Source: Bacillota bacterium
GTDB taxonomy: Bacteria > Bacillota > Clostridia > Acetivibrionales > DSM-1351
NCBI GenBank assembly: GCA_023441625.1
Contig: JAEZOA010000028.1
Coordinates: forward strand, 1-51,446
Direction: 5' to 3'
Length of the DNA stretch: 51,446 nt
Below, piece by piece: positions 7,940-15,839 of the stretch. Below the pieces are notes generated by a model, which saw only the letters and a list, made by a program, of their open reading frames with translations, did not search any database and had not been told where the DNA came from. The position numbers and the translations under genes are program-made. Position 1 is the first letter of the stretch. The number at the start of each line of letters is the position of its first letter.

Positions 7940-8140
7940 CTATATCATCAGTATAGAGTTATTTCTAAAAATCTGTAGTTCCTTTTCATATTCATCAATT
8001 AACTGATGTCTTCTGTCTTCAAAAGTCCTATGGTCTTGAATAAAATCAGTATCTTCTGGAATAATGTTTATTTTGCTGTTCTCTGAATTATTAGTCTTTT
8101 GGGGCGATAAAAGTACTAACTTCCCCATAATGTTGCTCAT
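7940..8140 (-). CDS. small hypothetical protein overlapping the membrane sensor gene
   Basis: Reading frame of 66 codons, charged at its C-terminal half (EDRRHQLIDEYEKELQIF, a likely helix). It starts inside the last 50 nt of the upstream membrane-protein gene, with GAGGGG 11 nt before the ATG. That overlap, plus a terminator just beyond the stop, suggests a translationally coupled second gene of the unit. I recognise no family. An alternative start is the ATG four codons further in. Confidence 0.45.
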   Translation of the reverse strand: MSNIMGKLVLLSPQKTNNSENSKINIIPEDTDFIQDHRTFEDRRHQLIDEYEKELQIFRNNSILMI

Positions 8141-9173
8141 ATTTGCTCATCCCCTCTATTTCTATATAGCCTTTCTTTTTTACCTTACTTTTTCTTAGTA
8201 TGTCAAATTTCTTAACCAAAACCTTAAATAGCTCACTTTGATAGTAGTTCACTGTTAGTATATGAATATATGCCATAAAAGGTTTAACATACTCCCGTAT
8301 TTCCTCCTTAGTTCTTCCAATCAGAAATTCTTCTGTAGTTTCAATCTGTAAAAGAGATACTATCCCTTCATTTTCACATACTACTGGAATGGCAATATAT
8401 TGAGCAACATTATTTTCATTGCTACTTTTACCATAAACAAACTCTTTTGCTATTTCTGAAGCATTTTTTAAAATAAAAATATTATTTTGATTTTTATTAA
8501 ATATCTTTACATGATAGTAGCTTTGATCTCTATCAAGATAGAAGTGCTTATCAAATATGCTTGGCGATATTTGATTTGCATTGCCATAGCTTATCATCTT
8601 AATATATTGTATCCCTGTCTTTTTTTCTTTAAACCTTTGCATCAAAGAAACTTGATGAGAGTCATTCTCTGTTGAAATCTTAATAGCATCATAGATATTA
8701 TGACAAACAAGTGCAGCAACATCCTGGTAACTAAGATTCCCAAAGTCAGACTTTGTAGGAATTAAACTTGATTTAGCGGATATGCTTTTAGTAATATCAT
8801 AAATTTTTCTGCCTATTGTATCATTAATTACAGTTTCTCTATTCACTATTTCTTTTACACATTTAATTGTCTTTTCCTGATATTTCTGATAACTATCAAT
8901 TAGTATAGTAAACCAATTGTATAGCACAATAAATACGCATGTAATTAGTATATGCCACTTATCTTTATAAAATTCCTGTTGATTAAAATTATATGTATCA
9001 AAATCTGAAAGTCTCATTTGGAAAGCAAAAACAATAGTAAAAAGAAAATTAACCAGTGTTCTTACATATGATGACTTTAGTAAAGTATAAAAATAAAAAA
9101 TTATTATTCCTATTTTTTTATTTTTTCTAGACATTTTTTTAATAGAAAGGACTAATTTTGAAGGTTGTTTCAT
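8091..9173 (-). CDS. membrane protein with a GAF-like soluble domain, function unknown
   Basis: Protein of 360 residues. A basic N-terminus precedes two membrane segments (about 22-50 and 73-92), followed by a helical linker rich in charge (SYQKYQEKTIKCVKEIVNRE). A soluble domain of about 200 residues then includes IAIPVVCENEGIVSLLQIET, a strand pattern seen in GAF sensor domains. There is no kinase, GGDEF, HAMP or HTH domain, so any output must come through a partner. GGGAGGT precedes the ATG. It is transcribed with the overlapping 66-codon frame. The GAF-like reading is a guess from pattern. Confidence 0.75.
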   Translation of the reverse strand: MKQPSKLVLSIKKMSRKNKKIGIIIFYFYTLLKSSYVRTLVNFLFTIVFAFQMRLSDFDTYNFNQQEFYKDKWHILITCVFIVLYNWFTILIDSYQKYQEKTIKCVKEIVNRETVINDTIGRKIYDITKSISAKSSLIPTKSDFGNLSYQDVAALVCHNIYDAIKISTENDSHQVSLMQRFKEKKTGIQYIKMISYGNANQISPSIFDKHFYLDRDQSYYHVKIFNKNQNNIFILKNASEIAKEFVYGKSSNENNVAQYIAIPVVCENEGIVSLLQIETTEEFLIGRTKEEIREYVKPFMAYIHILTVNYYQSELFKVLVKKFDILRKSKVKKKGYIEIEGMSKYEQHYGEVSTFIAPKD

Positions 9174-9247
9174 TAAGTATACCTCCCTAAGCTGTCTGTT
9201 AATTACTTCTATAAAAGCAACTACATTCCTCTATTAAGGGAAATAAT

Positions 9248-9293
9248 ATGCCACCCCGCATTAGAACTATTACAATTCTAAACAAGGTGGCAT
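9248..9293 (-). terminator. terminator after gpmI
   Basis: Outer stem ATGCCACC / GGTGGCAT encloses an inner stem TTAGAA / TTCTAA. On the minus strand it is followed by ATTATTTCCC. It is 20 nt past the gpmI stop. Confidence 0.7.
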
Positions 9294-9312
9294 GATAATG
9301 ATAAGACTCTAC

Positions 9313-10848
9313 TTATCTTTGTAACAATGAAGTTCCTGTCATTTCAGCAGGCTTTTCTACTCCCATTATATCTAAAATAGTTGGAGTTAAATCTGCAAGC
9401 TTTCCTTCTTTTAGCTTAGCATCACCTAATCCTATGCCAATTAATGGTACAACGTTAGTTGTATGTGCTGTGAAAGCACCACCACTTTCATAGTCTAGCA
9501 TCTGCTCTGCATTTCCATGGTCAGCAGTGATAAGAACCACTCCACCTTGAGCTGTAACAGCATTCACCACTTTACCTACACACTCATCTACAGCCTCAAC
9601 AGCTGCTTTAGCTGCATCAAATACTCCTGTGTGTCCAACCATATCGCAGTTTGCGAAGTTTAATATGATAACATCATACTGCTTTGAGTCTATTCTCTTT
9701 ACAGCCTCTTCTGCCACTTCATATGCACTCATTTCAGGCTTTAAGTCGTAGGTTGCTACCTTTGGCGAAGGGATAAGCGCTCTGTCTTCACCCTCATATT
9801 GAGCCTCTACACCACCGTTGAAGAAAAAGGTTACATGAGCATATTTCTCTGTCTCAGCTATCCTTAGCTGCCTGAAGCCTAGTTTGCTGATATATTCTCC
9901 AAAAGTATTTTCTAAAGTCTGTGGTTTAAAAGCAACAGATACATTTGGCATTGATTTGTCATACTGTGTCATACAAACATAATATAGTGGGAAGAAGCCT
10001 TTTGCTCTCTCAAAGCCCTTAAATTCAGGATCCACAAATGTTCTTGTTATCTCTCTTGCTCTGTCTGGTCTAAAATTGAAGAATATAACTGAGTCATTTG
10101 CTCCAATTGTTGCAACAGGCTTGCCATTTTCAATAATTGCAGTTGGCTTAACAAACTCATCGTACTCCTTACGTTCAAAGGATGCTTCTACAGCTTCTAC
10201 AGCTGAGTTGGAAGTCAACCCTTTGCCTAGTACCATAACATCATAAGCAAGCTGTACTCTTTCCCAGCGATTGTCTCTGTCCATAGCATAATATCTGCCC
10301 ATTACAGATGCAATCTTTCCAACTCCTATTTCTTTAAGCTTTGCTTCTAGTTCCTCTGTATATACCTTTGAGCTATCTGGTGGCACATCTCTTCCATCGA
10401 ATAGGCAATGAATAAATACATTCTTAAAGTCATTTTTCTTAGCTAATTCTACCAAGCCATACAAATGTGTGATATGGCTGTGTACTCCTCCATCTGACAA
10501 CAATCCGAACAGATGAAGATTTGAATTGTTTACTTTACAGTTTTCTATAGCCTTCAAGAACTCCTCTTTTTCAAAGAAATCACCATCTTGAATAGACTTA
10601 GTAATTCTTGTTAGTTCCTGATAAACTATCCTACCAGCACCGATATTGGTGTGCCCAACCTCAGAGTTTCCCATCTGACCCTCTGGAAGTCCTACATCCA
10701 TACCGCTAGTATGAACTATTGTACTAGAGTACTTAGACATGTAGCTATCAAGGTTTGGTTTACTTGCTGCCTGTATGGCGTTCCCCTCAACTCTGGGATT
10801 GTTTCCAAAGCCATCTAATATCATTAAAGTTACTAATTTCTTATCCAT
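9313..10848 (-). CDS. gpmI: 2,3-bisphosphoglycerate-independent phosphoglycerate mutase
   Basis: Cofactor-independent phosphoglycerate mutase of 511 residues, the usual length. It interconverts 3- and 2-phosphoglycerate using two Mn2+ ions. Signatures are MILDGFG at the N-terminus (metal Asp), QMGNSEVGHTNIGAGR with the phosphorylated Ser, the DGRDVPPDS loop, NFRPDRAREITR, NFANCDMVGHTG, and ITADHGNAEQM with the metal histidine. The frame stays open 17 codons upstream, but ATG at 10848 matches the family N-terminus. The upstream sequence is a conserved leader element shared with spoVAC. It follows tpiA, but terminator-like repeats lie between, so it probably has its own control. Confidence 0.97.
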   Translation of the reverse strand: MDKKLVTLMILDGFGNNPRVEGNAIQAASKPNLDSYMSKYSSTIVHTSGMDVGLPEGQMGNSEVGHTNIGAGRIVYQELTRITKSIQDGDFFEKEEFLKAIENCKVNNSNLHLFGLLSDGGVHSHITHLYGLVELAKKNDFKNVFIHCLFDGRDVPPDSSKVYTEELEAKLKEIGVGKIASVMGRYYAMDRDNRWERVQLAYDVMVLGKGLTSNSAVEAVEASFERKEYDEFVKPTAIIENGKPVATIGANDSVIFFNFRPDRAREITRTFVDPEFKGFERAKGFFPLYYVCMTQYDKSMPNVSVAFKPQTLENTFGEYISKLGFRQLRIAETEKYAHVTFFFNGGVEAQYEGEDRALIPSPKVATYDLKPEMSAYEVAEEAVKRIDSKQYDVIILNFANCDMVGHTGVFDAAKAAVEAVDECVGKVVNAVTAQGGVVLITADHGNAEQMLDYESGGAFTAHTTNVVPLIGIGLGDAKLKEGKLADLTPTILDIMGVEKPAEMTGTSLLQR

Positions 10849-10935
10849 AATTGTGTCCCTGCCCCGCATTTGGCGAATAACTCCATTAAGTGCTGGCAAG
10901 GGCTCGATCCCCCCTCTTTTTTATTATTTCGGTTC
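10849..10935 (-). promoter_or_regulatory. conserved structured leader of gpmI (same element as spoVAC leader)
   Basis: On the minus strand this ~88-nt segment runs from GAAC..AATAAT through GGGGGATCGAG and GCCAAATGCGGGGCA to the start codon. It is nearly the same as the segment upstream of spoVAC at 36773-36860. Arms GCCCTTGCC (about 10898-10890) and GGCAGGGAC (about 10863-10855) can pair. The second arm contains the only Shine-Dalgarno candidate (AGGGA), which would therefore be sequestered. I do not recognise it as a known riboswitch class. A translational control element is an inference from position and pairing. Confidence 0.6.
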
Positions 10936-10956
10936 AACCTTTTCTCCCTTATAACT

Positions 10957-10984
10957 TGACCCTCCAGTACCAACCGGAGGGTCA
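10957..10984. repeat. GC-rich hairpin upstream of the gpmI leader element
   Basis: TGACCCTCC / GGAGGGTCA, a perfect 9-bp stem, lies between the tandem terminator repeats and the gpmI leader. Neither side has a T-run, so it is not a classic terminator. It may be an operator or part of the leader RNA. Confidence 0.5.
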
Positions 10985-11014
10985 CTTACTTCCCTGATAT
11001 ACATCACAATAAAT

Positions 11015-11144
11015 TATGCCAACTTGCGCAAAAAACGCTTGCGTTTTTTGATAAGCGAAGCTACTCAATGAACGCTGTATATGTCAACATGTGCAAAAAA
11101 CGCTTGCGTTTTTTGATAAGCGAAGATAATCAATGAACGCTGTG
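11015..11144 (-). repeat. two tandem 65-bp repeats, each holding a terminator-like hairpin
   Basis: Copies at 11015-11079 and 11080-11144 differ at about six of 65 positions. Each contains a perfect self-complementary core, AAAAAACGC followed two bases later by GCGTTTTTT, which is a stem with a T-run on both strands. The copies also share GATAAGCGAAG and CAATGAACGCTGT. They lie directly after the tpiA stop, so transcription from pgk-tpiA should largely end here. Confidence 0.8.
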
Positions 11145-11162
11145 AATGTATTCTTCGCTTTA

Positions 11163-11915
11163 TTAAGCCTTCGCTATTACTGTAAAATCATCAACCTTAA
11201 GGCTTGCTCCACCAACTAGTCCACCATCAATATCTGACATAGCAAATAAATCAGCTGCGTTTTTAGCATTTACACTTCCGCCATACTGAATTCTAGTAGC
11301 TTCTGAAACCTCTTCACCATAAAGCTCTTTGATAGTGTTTCTAATAATCGCACATACTTCATTTGCCTGTTCATCAGTAGCAGTTTTACCTGTTCCTATT
11401 GCCCAGATTGGCTCATAAGCTATTACTGCCTTCTTAACTTGCTCAGCTGAAAGACCAAGTAATGCAACCTTTATCTGATATCTAACATGGTCAGCAGTAA
11501 CACCCTGTTCTCTTTGTTCTAATGTTTCACCACAGCATATGATAGGAGTCATTCCATAATTAAATACTGCATGAGCCTTCTTGTTTATCATTTCATTAGT
11601 TTCTCCGAAGTACTCTCTTCTCTCAGAGTGGCCAATTATTACATAATCAACACCGAGCTCTGCAAGCATTGGACCTGATACCTCACCAGTGAAAGCACCC
11701 TTTTCTTCCCAATGCATATTCTGAGCTGCAACCTTGATATTTGAACCTTTAACAGCTTCACATACACCAGGTAAGCATATAAATGGTACACCAACTACTA
11801 TTTCATTAGCCGCATCAGCAACACTTGCCTTTAATTCATTAACAAAAGCAACCGCTTCTGAAGCAGTCTTGTTCATTTTCCAGTTACCTGCTGCAATAGT
11901 TTTTCTTTTACTCAT
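11163..11915 (-). CDS. tpiA: triosephosphate isomerase
   Basis: TIM-barrel enzyme of 250 residues that interconverts dihydroxyacetone phosphate and glyceraldehyde 3-phosphate. Motifs are AAGNWKMNK (catalytic Lys), VIIGHSERR (catalytic His), AYEPIWAIGTGKTA (catalytic Glu and the flexible loop 6) and IQYGGSVN near the phosphate site. Two ATGs are possible. The one at 11915 is preferred because AAGGAG is 11 nt upstream, against only 2 nt for the ATG at 11924, and because MSKRKTIAAGNWKMN matches the family N-terminus. It lies 74 nt after pgk in the same direction, so it is cotranscribed from the pgk promoter. Confidence 0.97.
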   Translation of the reverse strand: MSKRKTIAAGNWKMNKTASEAVAFVNELKASVADAANEIVVGVPFICLPGVCEAVKGSNIKVAAQNMHWEEKGAFTGEVSGPMLAELGVDYVIIGHSERREYFGETNEMINKKAHAVFNYGMTPIICCGETLEQREQGVTADHVRYQIKVALLGLSAEQVKKAVIAYEPIWAIGTGKTATDEQANEVCAIIRNTIKELYGEEVSEATRIQYGGSVNAKNAADLFAMSDIDGGLVGGASLKVDDFTVIAKA

Positions 11916-11989
11916 ATTAGTCATATCTCCTTCGTATTTTAGGTTTAATGCATGATAGTCTTTCTAAATTGCTATTTTATAATTCTGTA

Positions 11990-13183
11990 CTATTTATTCA
12001 TAAGTACATCTATACCAGGAAGAATTTTTCCTTCTAAGTATTCTAATGAAGCTCCGCCACCAGTTGAAATATGAGTGATCTTATCAGCAAAGCCTAATTG
12101 CTCAACTGCCGCTGCTGAATCTCCTCCACCTACTATTGAAAGTGCGCCTGATTCTGCAAGAGCCTTTGCAACTTCTTTTGTTCCTATTGCAAAATTTGAA
12201 AATTCAAATACTCCCATAGGACCATTCCAAATAACAGTCTTTGCTTTCTTAATTTCATCTGCAAACAATTTAATTGTAGCAGTTCCAATATCCATTCCCA
12301 TCCAACCATCTGGCAAGGAATCTGATTCAACTATTTTCTTTTCAGAATCATTGCTGAACTCCTTAGCTATTGCATTGTCTACTGGGAGCATTAAATTAAC
12401 ACCCTTAGCTACAGCCTTTTCCATCAAGCTCTTTGCTAACTCTACCTTGTCATCTTCACAGATAGATGTTCCAATATTATAGCCCTTTGCCTTTAGGAAA
12501 GTATAAGCCATACCTCCACCAACAATTAATGTATCAACTTTATCAATTAAGTTTTCAATTACAGCAATTTTATCAGAAACCTTTGCTCCACCCAAGATTG
12601 CAACAAAAGGTCTATTTGGGTTTGCGAGTGCTTTACCCATGAATTCAATTTCTTTCTTTATAAGGAAACCGCAAACAGCTGGCAAATAGTCAGCTAGTCC
12701 TGCTGTAGATGCGTGAGCTCTATGAGCTGTACCAAATGCATCATTTACAAATATTTCAGCTAAGCTAGCAAGTTCTTTTGCAAATGCAGCATCATTTTTT
12801 GTTTCTTCTTTATAGAATCTAACATTTTCAAGCATAAGTACTTCGCCGTCTTTTAATGCAGCAGCCTTTGCTTTTGCATCCTCTCCAATAACGTCGGTTG
12901 CCATTATAACATTTTTACCAAGTAGCTCGCCTAATCTAGCAGCGGTAGGCTTCATACTAAATTTATCTTCAAATCCATTCTTTGGTCTTCCTAGATGTGA
13001 TACAAGGATTGTCTTTGCTCCTTTGTCAACGAGGTACTTTATTGTAGGTAGTGCTCCAACTATTCTCTTATCATCAGTAATTTTTAAATCTGAATCCAAT
13101 GGTACATTAAAGTCAACTCTAACTATTACTTTTTTACCAGCAACATCAATGTCTTCAACTGTTTTCTTATTCATCATACTCAT
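11990..13183 (-). CDS. pgk: phosphoglycerate kinase
   Basis: Phosphoglycerate kinase of 397 residues, full length. It transfers phosphate from 1,3-bisphosphoglycerate to ADP. Motifs are KVIVRVDFNVPLD and VSHLGRPKN (substrate-binding N-domain), NDAFGTAHRAHAST, the hinge region ILGGAKVSDK, and the nucleotide-binding end VGGGDSAAAVEQLG with the glycine-rich STGGGASLE. AGGAG lies 9 nt upstream of the ATG. A good promoter is visible at 13251-13279. It heads a pgk-tpiA unit. gap is separate, 17 kb away in this window, unlike the joined gap-pgk-tpi operon of many Firmicutes. Confidence 0.98.
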   Translation of the reverse strand: MSMMNKKTVEDIDVAGKKVIVRVDFNVPLDSDLKITDDKRIVGALPTIKYLVDKGAKTILVSHLGRPKNGFEDKFSMKPTAARLGELLGKNVIMATDVIGEDAKAKAAALKDGEVLMLENVRFYKEETKNDAAFAKELASLAEIFVNDAFGTAHRAHASTAGLADYLPAVCGFLIKKEIEFMGKALANPNRPFVAILGGAKVSDKIAVIENLIDKVDTLIVGGGMAYTFLKAKGYNIGTSICEDDKVELAKSLMEKAVAKGVNLMLPVDNAIAKEFSNDSEKKIVESDSLPDGWMGMDIGTATIKLFADEIKKAKTVIWNGPMGVFEFSNFAIGTKEVAKALAESGALSIVGGGDSAAAVEQLGFADKITHISTGGGASLEYLEGKILPGIDVLMNK

Positions 13184-13250
13184 AAATTCACGCTCCTATA
13201 TATTTTATTTATTTAAAAGAGTCTAATTTAGGAAAAATGTTCATTTGTAT

Positions 13251-13279
13251 ATTATCCACTTTTCCATCTAAATAACCAA
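13251..13279 (-). promoter_or_regulatory. vegetative promoter of pgk-tpiA
   Basis: On the minus strand -35 TTGGTT (13274-13279) and -10 GATAAT (13251-13256) are separated by exactly 17 nt, 70 nt before the pgk start. The fit to sigmaA is good. Confidence 0.75.
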
Positions 13280-13360
13280 AGTAATTTTACCTCTTTTTTA
13301 TATCTATTTCAATAGTTTGTTAGTATATTAACAAAAATCCCTTTTATTTATTTGTGAATA

Positions 13361-13400
13361 AAGTCAATTACTATCGACTAAAGCCGATAGTAATTGACTT
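13361..13400. repeat. perfect 16-bp inverted repeat between divergent pgk and pentapeptide genes
   Basis: AAGTCAATTACTATCG (13361-13376) and CGATAGTAATTGACTT (13385-13400) are perfectly complementary with an 8-base loop. It sits between two divergent promoters, not at the end of any gene, so an operator or the end of an untracked small RNA is more likely than a gene terminator. The remainder of the 338-nt gap holds the pgk promoter (13251-13279) and a TATAAT box at 13457-13462 for the plus-strand gene. Confidence 0.7.
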
Positions 13401-13521
13401 ATATAAATTTAAGAAATTATAAGAACTCATATCTATGAAATCTTTCTTTGATATACTATAATTTTATGTGATAAGCATTTTGGGGTAAGCAGAGTTCTTA
13501 GATTGATTGAAGGGGAACAAA

Positions 13522-14166
13522 ATGAAAATTAAAAAACCTAATATATCGCTTGATTTATTAAAAACTGAAAATATTAATGATATAGTTGAGGATAAACTAA
13601 ATACCAATTATGACATTGAAAACTATCATTTTATAAATAGTACTATAAATGATATATCTGCTGTTACAATTATATATTATAAATGTATATTCGAAAAATG
13701 TAGCTTCAAAAAATGTGCTGTGCAAAACTTTGTATTTGAAGACGTTATTTTTAAAGATTGTGACTTATCAAATATGAATTTTAGCGAAGCTCGCCTTAGT
13801 AGTGTTGAATTTATTAATTGTAACCTGACTGGCATTATTTTATCTAAAGCAAGTCTCTGTGATATTTTAATTTCCGAATGTAGTATGCGATATTCGGTTT
13901 TTTCTAATTCAGATATCACACGACTTTTGATAGAAAAATCTAACCTTTCGAACAGCTATATGTGGGAGGCTAAACAGAAGGATTTACAATTCTCAGACTG
14001 CAACTTAAGCTCGGTCGAATTTGCTGGCACTTTGCTTAAAGGAATAGATTTTACGACATGCGAGCTTGATGGTATTCTTATTCGAGGTCCTGAACTAAAG
14101 GGGATGATTGTAACAGATTATCAAGCTGTAGAGTTATCTAAAATACTAGGATTAATTGTTAAGTAG
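13522..14166 (+). CDS. pentapeptide-repeat protein
   Basis: Protein of 214 residues built of tandem pentapeptides with the A(D/N)LXX-like pattern, for example CSFKKCAVQNFVFEDVIF, CDLSNMNFSEARLSS and CNLTGIIL. It should form a right-handed quadrilateral beta-helix. The end (TDYQAVELSKILGL) is a common cap in this family, which includes Qnr-like DNA-mimic proteins; however, no specific activity can be assigned. ATG at 13522 is chosen over an upstream TTG because AAGGGG lies 7 nt before it. It is monocistronic, with TATAAT at 13457 upstream and a terminator at 14217-14247. Confidence 0.88.
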   Translation: MKIKKPNISLDLLKTENINDIVEDKLNTNYDIENYHFINSTINDISAVTIIYYKCIFEKCSFKKCAVQNFVFEDVIFKDCDLSNMNFSEARLSSVEFINCNLTGIILSKASLCDILISECSMRYSVFSNSDITRLLIEKSNLSNSYMWEAKQKDLQFSDCNLSSVEFAGTLLKGIDFTTCELDGILIRGPELKGMIVTDYQAVELSKILGLIVK

Positions 14167-14216
14167 TAGTATTTTACATGAATAATTCTACCATTGAGGT
14201 GATGACAAAAAAAAGA

Positions 14217-14247
14217 GTGGAATATCTAATTAGCTTAGATACTCCAC
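14217..14247. terminator. bidirectional terminator between convergent genes
   Basis: Stem GTGGA-TATCTAA / TTAGATA-TCCAC with one mismatch. It is flanked on the plus side by ATTTTTC and on the minus side by CTCTTTTTTTT. It serves the pentapeptide gene (plus) and the small membrane-protein gene (minus). Confidence 0.85.
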
Positions 14248-14255
14248 ATTTTTCA

Positions 14256-14585
14256 TTACTCAAAACCCTGTAATCCTTCTAATCCACCTAATTCATTAAT
14301 TGTATTCATTGCTACTATTACAGCTAATATAATAACTACCACTGAAACAACAAGGAAAACTATACTAAGAATAAGTCCTGTAATTGCCATCCATTTCTTT
14401 GATGACTTTCTTCCAATTATACCCATTATGATTCCTACTATTGAAGCAGGTATCCCGATAAATGGTACTACCAATCCTAAGATACTACTAAGTCCTAATA
14501 CAAATGATGCGATTGCCTGACCTTTTTTATCCGGAACAGCAACTGAAGCTGATTCAGGTGTCATTTGGTTCACAATTTCTTCCAT
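14256..14585 (-). CDS. small two-helix membrane protein (DUF4190-like)
   Basis: Protein of 109 residues. A polar N-terminus of about 22 residues precedes two strongly hydrophobic segments (about 25-55 and 66-92), linked by the basic turn GRKSSKKW. The first segment reads ASFVLGLSSILGLVVPFIGI, typical of DUF4190 proteins, which are membrane proteins of unknown function often next to stress or secretion genes. AGGGGGA lies 9 nt before the ATG. It is downstream of the CPBP protease gene in the same direction, separated by 92 nt. Confidence 0.78.
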   Translation of the reverse strand: MEEIVNQMTPESASVAVPDKKGQAIASFVLGLSSILGLVVPFIGIPASIVGIIMGIIGRKSSKKWMAITGLILSIVFLVVSVVVIILAVIVAMNTINELGGLEGLQGFE

Positions 14586-14677
14586 TCAAAAAGTCCCCCT
14601 AACAAAATGTTTTATTTAAATACTCATATATTGTATTACTTTTTACTTGTTTTGTATATATTTTTATTAAAAGGTGA

Positions 14678-15673
14678 TTATAGGATTTTTGTAATGCCAA
14701 TGTCCATTTCTGGCACTTGAGTCTTCTGCACATTTTTGCTCTTTAACAACAAATTAACTACTATTCCTATTACTAAAACTATCGTAACTGCTAAACCACC
14801 TTCTAATCCAAAGCTTCCACCATTCATTATAGTGTTTGTGTTTGTTGGTATAAAAGAAAGTATAGAAGCCTCTACTTGAATACCACTAACAGATATCCCA
14901 AAAACATTCCCTTGTGTAAAATTCCAGGTTGAATGAATTGCGCAGATACCCCAAATACTATCTGACCTCAAAGCATACAATGATGCAAATACTCCGAACA
15001 ATGTAAGATTAATAAGAGAAAGCACCGTAATTCCATTATTAAAAATATGTATAAGAGCAAAAAGAACTGAGTTTGCTAATATAGCAAGTATTATTGGTTT
15101 TTTAGTTGCGATAGATACCATTAAATAGCCTCTTAATATTACTTCCTCACTCATTCCCTGTAAAATAAAGCCAAAGAAAAAAACTATAACAAGGCCTAAA
15201 CTGTTACCAAGAATTACAGCTTTATATTCTAGTGATCCTGATAACCAAGCTAATAATACACTTGCTGCAAACATAATTGCTCCCACAAACAATCCTATTA
15301 TATAATCACGGAAAGCATTTTTCTTTACAAATCCCATTGAGTATAAGCTTCGTTTCTCGATAAACCTAACATACACTATTGTGAGAGCGGTAGCTATTAC
15401 TGTGCTGAACAGTGCTAATATCATAAGGCTATCTGTTAAGCCTGTAACATAGTCTTGATTTAATGCTGTTGGATCTTGAAGGTTTACTTTATTATTACTA
15501 ATATCACTAATCATTTTAATAAGCGATACAATTAATGTTGGCAGGCTAGCTGCCAACTGCGTAACAAGAAACACAGCTATAAATATAATAAGCTGCAAAA
15601 TAAATATTGGTTGAAATCTTGCCTTCTTTGCCTCTTGGACAATTGAAGGTTTTTTGTGTAAAACATCAAACAT
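14678..15673 (-). CDS. CPBP-family intramembrane metalloprotease (CAAX-like)
   Basis: Polytopic membrane protein of 331 residues with the three conserved motifs of the CPBP/Abi family: EEVILRGYL (EExxxR), FALIHIFN (FxxxH) and HSTWN (HxxxN). The active site lies within the bilayer and binds Zn2+. Bacterial members cleave membrane or lipoprotein-like substrates, or protect against bacteriocins; the substrate here is unknown. About eight hydrophobic segments can be seen. AGGAGGG precedes the ATG. It follows the SecA paralogue gene by 166 nt in the same direction, and a link to that export protein is possible but unproven. Confidence 0.9.
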   Translation of the reverse strand: MFDVLHKKPSIVQEAKKARFQPIFILQLIIFIAVFLVTQLAASLPTLIVSLIKMISDISNNKVNLQDPTALNQDYVTGLTDSLMILALFSTVIATALTIVYVRFIEKRSLYSMGFVKKNAFRDYIIGLFVGAIMFAASVLLAWLSGSLEYKAVILGNSLGLVIVFFFGFILQGMSEEVILRGYLMVSIATKKPIILAILANSVLFALIHIFNNGITVLSLINLTLFGVFASLYALRSDSIWGICAIHSTWNFTQGNVFGISVSGIQVEASILSFIPTNTNTIMNGGSFGLEGGLAVTIVLVIGIVVNLLLKSKNVQKTQVPEMDIGITKIL

Positions 15674-15839
15674 AATTAGTCCCTCCTAAATCTATTAAAC
15701 ATCATTTTGTTATCAGCTAATTGTACTTATGCGATATATTCTCCTTATATTACCATACAGTTTATTATAATTCACTAATTAGTTCAATAGCCCTTACATA
15801 TGTAGCTATAGAATCTCTAATAATCTCTAATAATCGCAC

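Noticed and set aside
9313..10899. Longer gpmI product with 17 extra N-terminal residues
   Set aside because: The extra codons fall in the leader element shared with spoVAC, and the family N-terminus begins at MDKKLVTLM.
11015..11144. CRISPR or satellite array
   Set aside because: There are only two copies, each with a terminator hairpin, no spacers and no cas genes.
12075..12482. 135-codon plus-strand frame inside pgk
   Set aside because: It is antisense to a conserved glycolytic gene; its Ser/Pro-rich composition is typical of an antisense shadow.
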